Assembly (NCBI RefSeq): GCF_011305535.1
Contig: NZ_CP049905.1
Location: 2,242,001-2,306,000, forward strand
DNA length: 64,000 nt
Origin: Diaphorobacter sp. HDW4B
GTDB taxonomy: Bacteria > Pseudomonadota > Gammaproteobacteria > Burkholderiales > Burkholderiaceae_C
Direction of reading: 5' to 3'
Below the pieces are notes generated by a model. It had not been told where the DNA came from. It saw nothing but the letters and a program-made list of their open reading frames with translations, and did no database searches. Shown here in pieces: positions 42,401-51,400 of this stretch (position 1 is the stretch's first letter; every line of letters starts with the position of its first letter). The position numbers and the translations under genes were made by a program.

Positions 42401-44282
42401 CATCCGTCAGGGTGCCGGTGGTCGCCACTGTGCCGTTGTTGGTGACGGTCACCATATAGCTTTGCGTGTCGCCCGCATAGAGCAAGCCCGACTTGGTCAG
42501 TGACTTGGTCAGCGCCACGGGCGTGGGAGGCAGCAGCGTCACATTGGCTGTGGAGTTGCAAGGCAGCACATTCGATTTGGGATTGGCTGTGGAGCCGTTC
42601 CAGCATTGCGCACCGCCACCGGCTGCTGTGATGCTGGCCGTGTTGGGAACGACTTTGGTCTGGTCCACTGCACCTACCGTGCCTGTCACCGTGAACAGCA
42701 GATTGGACTGTCCCCTGATCGGGAAACCGCCCGTCAGTCCCACAAAGTTGCCGTTGGCGTCGATCGATCCGGACGATGTGGCCGGGCAAGCCGCGAAGCT
42801 GTCTGCAGGCACGCTGCAACTCCACTGACCATTGCTCAGGTCGGCAGGCAGCTTGTCGCTGAGCGTCACGCCCGTCACATTGACCGAGCCTTCGTTCACC
42901 ACGTTCAGCAGGTACTTGACCTGATCACCCGGATAGAACGGCCCAGGCTGGTTCACGGGCAAGGACTTCTTGATGCTCACATATGCGCCCGTCGAAATCG
43001 ACGCGCTGGACGTGCAGCCGTTGGTTCCATCGGCATTGGTACAGATGCCCGCTGGCGAGCCCGTGGGCGGCACTACCGTGGCCACGTTGGTAATGACAGG
43101 CTCCAGCGGGGCCGCGCCCGTCCTCGCCGTCAACACCAGCATCAGCGACCCACTGGCCGGGATGTCGGGCAAATTCAGGCTGGTTCCTGTGAAGGTCGCA
43201 GGCGAACAGGAGGCGGGCGAAGGTGTCAGGACCTGACACTGCCATGAGAATCCCGTCGTCGTGCTCAGTCCCGTCGGAATGGGGTCGTTCAACACCACAC
43301 CTGACAGGGCAGTGCTGCTCTGGTTGCTGACGGTGATGTTGTAGTAGACGGTGGCATTGGCCGCCACCGTGCCGGTGAAGGGACGCAGGCTGGCCGTCGA
43401 GAAGCCCGCTCCCTGTTGCACATATTTGTTGACCTGCAAATCGCTGCCACAGAACGACGCCCCGGACGCCTGGATCAGCAATCCCGAAGGGGAGAAGGTA
43501 TTCGCACTGGGCCCATAGTTCCAAAGCGCAAAGATGACGACGTTGCGCCCTTGCTTCCAGTTGTTGCGCAGACTCATGGCACTGACGTTGCTGAATCCCC
43601 CGCCATAGCTCTTCGCAACACTCTCCACCGCGGGAGTGTCCGCAGTGGGCGCGAGCTGCCGCACACCGTTGACAAAAACCTGACGGATGTTGTCATCCGT
43701 CATGTAGTCAAAGCTCCAGCGGAAGTTGTCCGCGTCGGCCTGTGTGGCGATGTCGAACTGATAGCGCAGGAACGTCGTTCCACGCGGCAACGATACGCCA
43801 CCAATCCACTGCGCGTTGTTGAACGGGGAGGGTTGCCAGCTACCGTAGGTATAGCGCGGCGGAGTGGACCACTTTGTCGGATCGATATCCGTCTCGGGAT
43901 TCTTGATGAGCATCCCGCCCACGCCAATGCTGTCGGTCGTCGCCGCCGGCTGATCGGTCGCCGTATTGCCTGGAACGGGATTGCTCTTGGGGTAATTCAG
44001 GCCCACATTCGTTGGATACTGAATGGTCGAATTGGCCCAGTCCCAGTGTTCGTCGGGCGCACCCACCGCAATCGGAGAACTGGCGTTGTTGTAGCCCGTC
44101 GAGCCGTCAATGGCTGTGTTGATGATGGCCGGATGGCTACCGCAAGTCAGCGTTGGAATACGCGGTCGCGTCTGCGCCTGCGCGGGTGCGGCAATGGCAC
44201 AGAACAGGGCGAACACGCTCACAGCCTGAATCAGCCCGACAAAGGGCTTGCGGATGGAGGGAAGGTGAAGGTTGAACGACAT
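39441..44282 (-). CDS. Giant secreted protein with nine bacterial repeat (DUF11-like) domains and a C-terminal sorting signal
   Basis: A 1613-residue envelope or surface protein. The signal peptide (GLIQAVSVFALFCAIAAPAQAQ) follows ATG 44282; a second in-frame ATG is at 44288. Residues about 40-270 form a lectin-like or jelly-roll domain (LPRGTTFLRYQFDIATQADADNFRWSFDYMTDDN). Nine tandem modules of about 130-150 residues follow. Each has YTVxxTNTG-like strands and paired cysteines, resembling DUF11/SpaA-type stalk domains. Modules 7 and 8 are nearly identical (TLGK-LTDGVVNI, GTADGTAI). The C-terminus reads PVPVDSIW, then a membrane helix and RRMQR, a tripartite signal like IPTL/PEP-CTERM proteins. 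It is probably an adhesin or stalk; its ligand is unknown. Confidence 0.85.
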   Translation of the reverse strand: MSFNLHLPSIRKPFVGLIQAVSVFALFCAIAAPAQAQTRPRIPTLTCGSHPAIINTAIDGSTGYNNASSPIAVGAPDEHWDWANSTIQYPTNVGLNYPKSNPVPGNTATDQPAATTDSIGVGGMLIKNPETDIDPTKWSTPPRYTYGSWQPSPFNNAQWIGGVSLPRGTTFLRYQFDIATQADADNFRWSFDYMTDDNIRQVFVNGVRQLAPTADTPAVESVAKSYGGGFSNVSAMSLRNNWKQGRNVVIFALWNYGPSANTFSPSGLLIQASGASFCGSDLQVNKYVQQGAGFSTASLRPFTGTVAANATVYYNITVSNQSSTALSGVVLNDPIPTGLSTTTGFSWQCQVLTPSPASCSPATFTGTSLNLPDIPASGSLMLVLTARTGAAPLEPVITNVATVVPPTGSPAGICTNADGTNGCTSSASISTGAYVSIKKSLPVNQPGPFYPGDQVKYLLNVVNEGSVNVTGVTLSDKLPADLSNGQWSCSVPADSFAACPATSSGSIDANGNFVGLTGGFPIRGQSNLLFTVTGTVGAVDQTKVVPNTASITAAGGGAQCWNGSTANPKSNVLPCNSTANVTLLPPTPVALTKSLTKSGLLYAGDTQSYMVTVTNNGTVATTGTLTDAVPTGMTLASQSCAITPAATPPATCGLNAAVTLPAGSTLTYTLNTTVGPLAAATQTIVNQATWTPSVPAHTVCTATPQAAGVTTCTAEVSNTGSVKPVLDIAASVAPNANVPLGGAVTYTVTATNTSQVNAPNVNVQAGALNPTGSVTFTGDWTCDAALSSPGVCNGYVSSTGDLNATLANLPAGLNAVFTRSGIVSAALAQGASVTLTAMDTTSPLVHTCYESGEAQANRSCQTTAVFTVSKPALSITNNVTPNANVNPGQTVSYTVVVTNTGGVALADAKIDIGAVTGITPVSITSCSASPAPAACPVFGAAAGGTIASSSTGVLPVGASYTIVVNAKVDTTAPFSTTLSMPAKVSTAAPGLACTVGTPVGTDACQANAPLTTSAAPVLSISNSVNPTTAAPNGDVAFTIIAKNESGSPISDGVVTTDTPANITLGAWTCQAAGGAVCPAPSGSGALAQTGANMPVGGTLTYVLAGKLASTAADGSTITLNANIASAVTGNNCPAGTATAPCTAPATVTVNFVPPVLSITNTATPTTAAPDQNVSFKIVVTNTLGKKLTDGVVNIGTTSTNIDLGAWTCVASTGSTCPAAGGTGALPVQNGATIELNGTLTYTLNGKIKTGTADGTAIVMDASVNSATTGVTCTGGTSPACKAPSTVTVTFVPPVLLITNSVAPTTALPGDEVTFTIVAKNTLGKALTDGVVNIKTASTNIDLGTWTCVASAGSTCPAAGGTGAMPAQSGATIELNGTLTYTLKSKIKTGTADGTAITMDASIDSVTPGVTCVGGTAPACKAPSTVTVKLNPAVLQLGNVANPSTVAPGGKSTFTIVATNNTGAPITDGVLSTDSPANLTIGNWTCTASGGAVCPQSASLTKASGPLNLTGLNLPVGASLTYTAEGTLASTLKDGDSVTLTASLNSATAGVTCVSGALPCVQPATVKIKAAVVGEVTPVPVDSIWMLAALASLMLAAAAVMQRRMQRAEKAQRK

Positions 44283-44774
44283 AAACATTATTCCTGTCCG
44301 ACTGCAACGAAGGCCCGCCACTTCACGCAACGCGTCAGCACACAACCGTTCATGCTGATCGCGCAGCCTGATGACAGACTGTCTTCGTGTCGCTGGTTCG
44401 CCCGAGCCATACGCAGCGCATTGGTCTGCGGTCTGGAGCAACGCCTCGTCCATGAGGCATTCAGCACATCATTGATCACATCTTATGAATAATTCATTTT
44501 AATAGATCATGTCAATAATCATAGCGATTTACTATCAAAATTAAACAATTGTTCACAGAACCGTGCGCCAGAGACGGCATCCCGGCACCTCGGCAAACAG
44601 GCCAAGCCCCACGCGGCATCCGCCTCTGGAGGCGCAATGCCACTGGATGCCCGCACATCCCCAGAAGTGGGGAGGCGCATTCGTGAACGTGGAAACACTT
44701 CGTGCTTTCCATTGCAAGCCGTTCCAGTGGCTCGATAGACTGGTTCCCCATCATTCGAAGGGGAGGCCAGCACC
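44283..44774. other. Intergenic region upstream of the giant gene and of the thioredoxin gene
   Basis: This 492-base gap has no convincing gene; overlapping reading frames lack ribosome sites and family features. The segment 44460-44560 is clearly AT-rich and probably holds the leftward promoter of the giant protein gene. The right end carries the rightward promoter region and the GGGGAGG ribosome site of the TlpA-like gene. Confidence 0.6.
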
Positions 44775-45332
44775 ATGCAAAACAACACGCAAGGCAATGC
44801 ACGAATCGCCGTCGGCATGGCGGTGTTCGTGATCTTCTGGGTGCTGTCCAGCTCGGCCCAGGCCTGGAAGCCCGAAGTGGGCGACAAGCCCGAGGGCATG
44901 CAGCAGGTCGAGCTCGTCACCGGCAAACCGGTGAATCTGGCCGACTATTCAGGCAAGCCGCTGGTGATCTACTTTGGCGCGGACTGGTGCGCTCCCTGCA
45001 CCGCCAATGGCCGCCCCGCCGTGATCGACGCGTTCAACAAATACAAGGCCAAGGGGCTGCAGGTGCTGTTCGTGGATCTGGACGATCCGTTCAAGTTTCG
45101 TGGCAAGAAGATGAACGAGTCCAAGGAACTGGGCTTCCCGATCGCCATGCGCGCGCTGCCGCCCGAGGGGCAGGAAAAGATGCGCAATTTCGACTTCGGC
45201 ACCTTCGGCAAGATCCAGGTCGTGCCCACCGCCATCGTGGTGGACAAAAGCGGCAAGGTCGTCGCCAAGATCGAACAGGGCACCCGGCTGCGCGATGAAC
45301 TCGATGGCACGGTGGCACCGTTGATGCGCTAG
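44775..45332 (+). CDS. TlpA/ResA-like thiol-disulfide oxidoreductase
   Basis: A 185-residue exported thioredoxin-fold protein. A signal peptide or anchor (IAVGMAVFVIFWVLSSSAQA) precedes KPEVGDKPEG, the active site W71-C-A-P-C75 in IYFGADWCAPCTANGRP, and the cis-proline in VVPTAIVVDKSGKVV. The order and size match TlpA/ResA family reductases that act in the periplasm. It is not near cytochrome c genes, so its partner is unknown. Confidence 0.85.
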   Translation: MQNNTQGNARIAVGMAVFVIFWVLSSSAQAWKPEVGDKPEGMQQVELVTGKPVNLADYSGKPLVIYFGADWCAPCTANGRPAVIDAFNKYKAKGLQVLFVDLDDPFKFRGKKMNESKELGFPIAMRALPPEGQEKMRNFDFGTFGKIQVVPTAIVVDKSGKVVAKIEQGTRLRDELDGTVAPLMR

Positions 45333-45485
45333 CGCAAGAGGCGGTTGGCACGCCGTTGCGCCAAGCCGATAGAAAAGCTTTCGGGCGCATCTTTACGTTT
45401 GTCACCAAGCCTTCATACTGGCTCTGGAACATGGCGAACCGGCTCATTGCCGGACCATTTTGATCAACCATTGGTACTACCAACC

Positions 45486-46850
45486 ATGTCCCAGTTCATT
45501 CGACCCAAAAGGTTTGCCTCCTTCACCGCCGTGGCCTGCGCCATGCTCGCCCTCTCCGCCTGTGGCGGTGGTGATGGCGATTTCTACAAGACGCTGGATG
45601 GCAAGCCGCCGCAGATCATTGCGCATCGGGGCCTGTCGGGCTATTACCCCGAGCAGACCCGCATGGCCTACGAAAAGGCGGCTGACGCCGGGGCCGACAT
45701 GATCGAGCTGGACATGCATCTGACGCGCGACTGCCAACTGGTCGCGCGCCACAACGCTTGGCTGGCAGATAACACCAACATCGCCGATGTGGCAAAGACC
45801 AACGCCGAAGTCGCCAAGCGCAAGCGCACGACCAAGGGCGTGCTGGTGAACGTGAAGTACCCGGCCAAGCCCGAGAACGGCCCGTCGCAGTACCTGTCGG
45901 ACCGCATCGACCCGAACGATCCGGCATCGGTGCTCAAGCCGCTGGTGGTGGACGGTGAAGACCACACCAACGACTGGTCGATCAGCGACTTCACCATGAC
46001 CGAGCTGCGCAACTGGATCGGCGGCACCACGCTGGACAACCGCGCCGATCGCCCGACCGAGTGGAACGGCAAACTGCCGATCATCAGCGCGCAGGACGTG
46101 ATCGACATCGCAGTCGCCAAGGGCAAGGCGCTCAAACGCACGATTCCGGTCTACGCGGAAGTGAAGAACCCCTACTGGAACAACCAGCAGGCGCTGGCCA
46201 ACGGCTGCGGCACCTCGGGCTCGGCCAATCCGTTCGAAGATGCGGTGATCGCGCTGCTGGAAAAGAACAAGCTCAACACCAAGGACTCGCCGATCTACAT
46301 CCAGAGCTTCGACCCCGCGAGCCTGAAATACCTGCGCAAGGCTGGCATGAAGGCCAAGGGCGTGCAGCTCGTCGATGGCAACGACATCAACTACCAGGAT
46401 GGTTCGATGCTCTACATCACCAACGACGAGTGGACCTTCATCAGCGGCCGCCCCTACAGCTGGACGCTGGCGGGCGACGCGCGCACCTTCGCCACGATGC
46501 TTACGCCTGATGGCCTCAAGGAGATCAAGACCTACGCCGACGGCATCGGCCCCTGGAAGCCACAGGTCCTAGCGCACTCCGTCGTGCCCTTCAAGACCGG
46601 CGCAGGTCTCAAGGATGTGAACACTGTCAAGGACACCGGCCTGATCGCCAACGCCCACAAGGCTGGCCTCGTGGTCCACAGCTTCACCTTCCGCAACGAA
46701 CCGGGCCGTCTGGCAGGCATCTACAAGGGCGACCCGGTAGCCGAGTTCCTCACGTATTTCCGCTTGGGCATCGACGGCGTGTTCACTGACTTTGCGAACA
46801 CCGGCGTGCAGGCGCGCAAGGCGTATGACAAAGAGCTTGGCGTAAATTGA
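45486..46850 (+). CDS. Lipoprotein glycerophosphodiester phosphodiesterase
   Basis: Hydrolyses glycerophosphodiesters to sn-glycerol-3-phosphate and an alcohol in the periplasm or at the outer membrane. The 454-residue protein has a lipobox (LALSACGGG) and a GDPD TIM barrel: AHRG catalytic His, ELDMHLTRD (metal Glu/Asp), HN in ARHNAW, YAEVK and the C-terminal GVFTDFANTG. Insertions around 100-180 are larger than in E. coli UgpQ and closer to the periplasmic GlpQ type. The ATG at 45486 gives the lipoprotein signal. A hairpin at 46894-46920 follows the gene. Confidence 0.9.
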   Translation: MSQFIRPKRFASFTAVACAMLALSACGGGDGDFYKTLDGKPPQIIAHRGLSGYYPEQTRMAYEKAADAGADMIELDMHLTRDCQLVARHNAWLADNTNIADVAKTNAEVAKRKRTTKGVLVNVKYPAKPENGPSQYLSDRIDPNDPASVLKPLVVDGEDHTNDWSISDFTMTELRNWIGGTTLDNRADRPTEWNGKLPIISAQDVIDIAVAKGKALKRTIPVYAEVKNPYWNNQQALANGCGTSGSANPFEDAVIALLEKNKLNTKDSPIYIQSFDPASLKYLRKAGMKAKGVQLVDGNDINYQDGSMLYITNDEWTFISGRPYSWTLAGDARTFATMLTPDGLKEIKTYADGIGPWKPQVLAHSVVPFKTGAGLKDVNTVKDTGLIANAHKAGLVVHSFTFRNEPGRLAGIYKGDPVAEFLTYFRLGIDGVFTDFANTGVQARKAYDKELGVN

Positions 46851-46893
46851 CGGCTGCGCAGGCGTGATGTCGATATGAACGATAATCACGAAC

Positions 46894-46920
46894 GGTTTGT
46901 CGGCCCTTGGCCGACAAACC
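46894..46920. terminator. Hairpin after the phosphodiesterase gene
   Basis: A perfect 12-base stem GGTTTGTCGGCC/GGCCGACAAACC with a CTT loop, 44 bases past the stop codon and just before the cobalamin riboswitch. There is no T-run, so it may terminate weakly or insulate the riboswitch. Confidence 0.5.
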
Positions 46921-46923
46921 AGA

Positions 46924-47225
46924 TTCGAAGGTGCCCACAGGCCCGCCGCGTTATCCATCGACACGCCACGGCCCAGGGTTCAACGAGAAGCAGGTGCGTG
47001 ATCTTCAAGCCCACGGGCACAAGACCACCATTCCTGCGCTGCCCCCGCAACGGTAGGCGAAATCTCAGGTCCTCACGCTGATCGCATCACAGCGATCGAT
47101 CGGCAGTCACTGCGTTCCGTTTGACAACTCAAGCGACGTGGGAAGGCGAGGACTGAGTCGAGATGCGTGCTTGAACACAAGCCATGCATCTCGGCGTTTC
47201 GCGAGCCCGGATACCGGCCTTCGCA
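46924..47225 (+). ncRNA. Cobalamin (B12) riboswitch
   Basis: About 300 bases with the main conserved elements of the cobalamin aptamer in order. The P1 arm CGAAGG (46926-46931) runs into GGTGCCC and later pairs with CCTTCG (47218-47223). GAGAAGCAGGTG follows, then CTGCCCCCGCAACGGTAGGCG (about 47039-47059), CAGTCACTG, GGGAAGGCG (about 47140-47148) and the B12 box AGCCCGGATACCGGCCT (47204-47220). It should repress the downstream cobW-cobN genes when B12 is abundant. The expression platform lies in 47226-47432. An insertion after the GGTG segment makes this copy longer than the minimal aptamer. Confidence 0.92.
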
Positions 47226-47376
47226 TCGCTTCGGACACCGCGGGAGTGTGCATGTCTGGGCAGGCTGGTGCAGCAGAAAACTCAGGATGAGCACATGCGT
47301 CCGGTGTCGAGACATTCGACCCGCAATGAATGCAAGCAGTGCTTTTCGTGGACTGTGCGGGCCTTTGTCCGGTAGA

Positions 47377-47392
47377 CAGATTGCGCAATCTG
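47377..47392. promoter_or_regulatory. 16-base palindrome between riboswitch and cobW
   Basis: CAGATTGCGCAATCTG is a perfect self-complementary 16-mer 40 bases before the cobW ATG. It could be part of the riboswitch expression platform or a protein-binding site. No decision is possible from sequence alone. Confidence 0.4.
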
Positions 47393-47432
47393 GCGGTGTG
47401 TGTGGATTCACGAACAACCATCACTCATCGCC

Positions 47433-48482
47433 ATGAACACCGCCAAAATCCCCGCCACCATCGTCACCGGCTTTCTCGGCAGCGGCAAGACCACGCTGCT
47501 GCGCCACATTCTGGACAACGCCAATGGCCGTCGCATCGCGGTCGTCGTCAACGAGTTCGGCGAGCTGGGCATCGACGGAGAAATCCTCAAGGGCTGCGGC
47601 ATTGGCTGCGACGACGACGGCAACGAGGTGCAAGGCACGCTCTACGAGCTGGCCAACGGCTGCATGTGCTGCACGGTGCAGGAAGAGTTCTTCCCCGTGA
47701 TGCGAGAGCTGGCCGCGCGTCGCGATCAGATCGACGCCGTGCTCATCGAAACCTCCGGCCTTGCGCTGCCCAAGCCGCTGGTGCAGGCCTTTCAGTGGCC
47801 GGACATCTCCAACGTGTTCACCGTCGATGCCGTGGTGACCGTGGTGGACACACCCGCCGCCGCCGCAGGCCAGTTCGCCGCGCACCCGGAAGCCGTGGAC
47901 GAGCAGCGCCGCGCCGACCCGAACCTCGATCACGAATCGCCGCTGCACGAACTGTTCGAAGACCAGTTGGGTGCCGCCGACCTCGTCGTGCTGAACAAGT
48001 CGGATGCAGTGAACGCCGCCGATCTGGAAAAGGTACAGGCCATGGTGCGCGAAGAGCTGCCTGCCGAGGTGAAGATCGTGCACGCATCGCACGGCAAGCT
48101 GCCGCTGGACGTGATTCTCGGCCTCTCGAAGGCTGCGGAAACCACCATCGATCAGCGCCCCACGCACCACGATCATGAAGAAGATCACGACCACGACGAG
48201 TTCGATTCGTTTGTCATCGAACTGCCTGCAGTGGACCGCGACAAGCTGCTGGCCGCCATCGAGCAACTGGTGAGCACCCACAACATTCTGCGCGTGAAGG
48301 GCTTTGCGAATATCCCCGGCAAGAACATGCGCTGGCTGCTGCAAGGCGTGGGCCGCCGCATCGACACGCATTTCGACCGCGCATGGAAGGCGGACGAAGC
48401 ACGCAACACGCGCCTTGTCTTCATCGGTCAGGATCTCGACGAAGCCGCGCTGCGTGCGGGTCTGAACGACGTGGCGGCATAA
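47433..48482 (+). CDS. cobW: CobW-family metal chaperone GTPase
   Basis: A 349-residue G3E GTPase of the COG0523/CobW family, proposed to deliver cobalt to CobN in B12 synthesis. Walker A is GFLGSGKTT (13-21), the metal site is C77-M-C-C80 in ANGCMCCTVQEE, IETSGLALPKPLV is conserved, and the guanine motif is NKSD. A histidine/aspartate-rich linker (HHDHEEDHDHDEFD) precedes the C-terminal domain (VDRDKLLAAIEQLV, GKNMRWLLQGVGRRIDT). The ATG at 47433 follows the riboswitch leader. cobN starts 10 bases after the stop. Confidence 0.93.
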   Translation: MNTAKIPATIVTGFLGSGKTTLLRHILDNANGRRIAVVVNEFGELGIDGEILKGCGIGCDDDGNEVQGTLYELANGCMCCTVQEEFFPVMRELAARRDQIDAVLIETSGLALPKPLVQAFQWPDISNVFTVDAVVTVVDTPAAAAGQFAAHPEAVDEQRRADPNLDHESPLHELFEDQLGAADLVVLNKSDAVNAADLEKVQAMVREELPAEVKIVHASHGKLPLDVILGLSKAAETTIDQRPTHHDHEEDHDHDEFDSFVIELPAVDRDKLLAAIEQLVSTHNILRVKGFANIPGKNMRWLLQGVGRRIDTHFDRAWKADEARNTRLVFIGQDLDEAALRAGLNDVAA

Positions 48483-48491
48483 GGTCAGGCG

Positions 48492-51400
48492 ATGCATCTG
48501 CTCAGCACCCGCCCCGGCGGATTTGTGGAAGACGAGAGCATCGTCACGCGTCTGGAACAGACGCCTGCCGATGTGGTGATCCTGAGTTCCGCCGACACCA
48601 CGCTCGCGCTGCTGGCCCATGCCTGCACGGCGCTCAGCGCGCAGCAGCCGGGCTTTCCGAGCATTCGGCTTGCCAACCTGCTGCACCTGCGCCAGCCCGC
48701 GTCGCTCGATCTGTATGTGGACGAGGTGCTGCAGCATGCCAAGGTGGTGGTGGTCGATCACCTCGGCTCCGAATCCGCGTGGCCTTACGGTGTTCAGCAG
48801 ATTCACGCGCTCGCGCATCAACGCAAGCAGCGGCTCGCCATGTTCTCCGGCGATCTGCAGGAAGACCTGCAACTGTTGGAGCGCAGCACCCTGCCCTTGC
48901 CCGTGTGCCGCCTGCTCTGGCAATACCTGCGCGCGGGCGGCATGGAGAACGCAAGCGCGTTTCTTCGCGCCGTGGCGTTCCACGGCATGCAGCATGGCAG
49001 CGAACCGCCGCCGCCACGCACCTTGCCGCAGATTGCAGTGCATGTGCCGCAGGCGCTGTGCGCATCGCACGCTGTCGCCGGGCTCGACGATCTGCGCGCC
49101 GCGTGGCATGCGGATGCGCCGGTGGTGGCCATCACGTTCTACCGCGCGCATCTGCTGTCGGCCAACACCGCCGCGTTCGATGCACTGGCGCTCGCCTTGC
49201 ATGCGCGTGGTTTGAACCCCTTGCCCGTGGCGCTCGATTCGCTCAAGGACGCGCTGTGCCTGTCCGCATTTCAAACGCTGTGCAAAGAGCAGAACGTCGC
49301 CGTGGTGCTCAACACCACGGCGTTCTCTGCCGTCGGTGAAGACGCGGCACTCGCGGGCGATGCGCCCGTGCTGCAGGTGATCGCCAGCGGCGGCAACCGC
49401 GAAGACTGGTTGGCCGACAGCCAGGGCCTGCGCCCGCGCGACATCGCCATGCAGGTAGTGCTGCCGGAAATGGACGGCCGCATCATCACGCGAGCAGTGA
49501 GCTTCAAGGGCCTGTCCTACCGCTGCCCGATCACGCAAACCGACGTGGTGGCCTACCAGCCCGAACCCGATCGCGTGGACTTCGTCGCCGAACTGGCCGA
49601 GCGCTGGTGCCGCCTGCGCAGCCAGCCTGCGGCGCAGAAACGCCTGGCCCTGGTGCTTGCCAACTACCCCGGCAGCGAAGGCCGCATCGGCAGCGGCGTG
49701 GGTCTGGACACACCGCAATCGGTGATCACGATTCTGCAAGGTCTCGCTCGCGATGGCTATGCGTTGGGCGATGCGAGCGCGCTGCCACACTCTGGCGACG
49801 CGCTCATGCAATCGCTGCTGCAAGGCATTGCGAACGATCCTTCTCAGTGGCCTTTGCGGCCCGCGTTGCAAAGCTACGCGCTGGCCGATTACGAAAAGCG
49901 TCTTGCACAACTCGCGCCGGAAATGGCCGAGGCCATCCACGCGCGTTGGGGTGAACCGCTGAACGATCCTGCCTTGCGCGATGGCCGCTTCATGATTGCA
50001 GGCCTGCGTCTGGGTTCCGTGTTTGTCGGCATTCAACCGGCGCGCGCGTTGCTGCACAACGGCAACGGCATGGGCGCGCAGGACTACGCCAGTTACCACG
50101 ACGCCGAACTGGTGCCGCCCCACAGCTATCTCGCGTTCTACTTCTGGCTGCGTGATGTGTGGCGCGTCGATGCGATGGTGCATGTGGGCAAGCACGGCAA
50201 TCTGGAATGGCTGCCGGGCAAGAGCCTCGCGCTCTCATCGCAGTGCTGGCCCGATGCGATTCTCGGCCCGCTGCCGCATCTCTACCCCTTCATCGTCAAC
50301 GATCCGGGTGAAGGCGCGCAGGCCAAGCGACGCACTCAGGCCGTCATCATCGACCACCTGATGCCGCCGCTTACCCGCGCAGAAAACCACGGCCCGCTGC
50401 AAGACTTGGAGCGTCTGGTCGATGAGTTCTACGACGCACTGCTGGTCGACGAACGCCGAGCAGCCTTGCTGCGCAAGCAGATTCTCGCCATCGTGCGCGA
50501 GCAGCATCTGTTGAAAGACTTGTCGATCGAACCATCGCAAGCGAGCGACGATGACGCGCTGCTCGAACGCATCGACGCCTATCTGTGCGAGCTGAAGGAA
50601 ACGCAGATCCGCGATGGCCTGCACATCTTCGGCCAATCGCCACAAGGTGTGCAGCGGCGCGACACGCTGCTTGCGCTCGCACGTTTTCCGTCGAGCAGCG
50701 GTCAACAAGGCATCCTGCAAGCGCTCACGAATGATCTGCTTTCTGCAGAAAATTTCGATCCGCTGCGGATCGAACCCGCACGTGCATGGACCGGCGCGCG
50801 ACCGGCCGCATTGCAGGCGACAAGCGATGAACCGTGGCGACATGAAGGCGATACCCGCGAGCGTCTTGAACTGCTTGCCACAGCGGTCATCGAAATGCCC
50901 GCACTCGCCGACGACTGGCCGCAAACGCGCGCTGCCATCGCGCATGTGAACGACACACTAGCACCCGCGCTCGATGCTTGCGGCGAGCAGGAAATCACGC
51001 AACTGCTGCGCGGCTTGCAAGGCCGGTTCGTGCCTGCGGGTCCCAGCGGTTCGCCATCGCGCGGCAGGCCCGATGTGCTGCCCACCGGCCGCAATTTCTA
51101 CACGCTGGACAGCCGCTCGATTCCCACGCAATCCGCATGGGACCTCGGCCAGCAAGCCGCCAACAAGGTGCTTGAACGCTATCTGCAAGAGAACGGCGAA
51201 TACCCGCGCACGCTCGGCCTTTCCGTATGGGGCACGGCCACCATGCGCACGGGCGGCGACGATATCGCGCAAGCCTTTGCACTGATAGGCGTGCGCCCCA
51301 AATGGGCCGCAGGCAGCCACCGCGTGGTGGACTTCGAGGTGATTCCGCGCGTGGGACTGGGACGTCCGCGCGTCGATGTGACACTGCGCATCTCGGGCTT

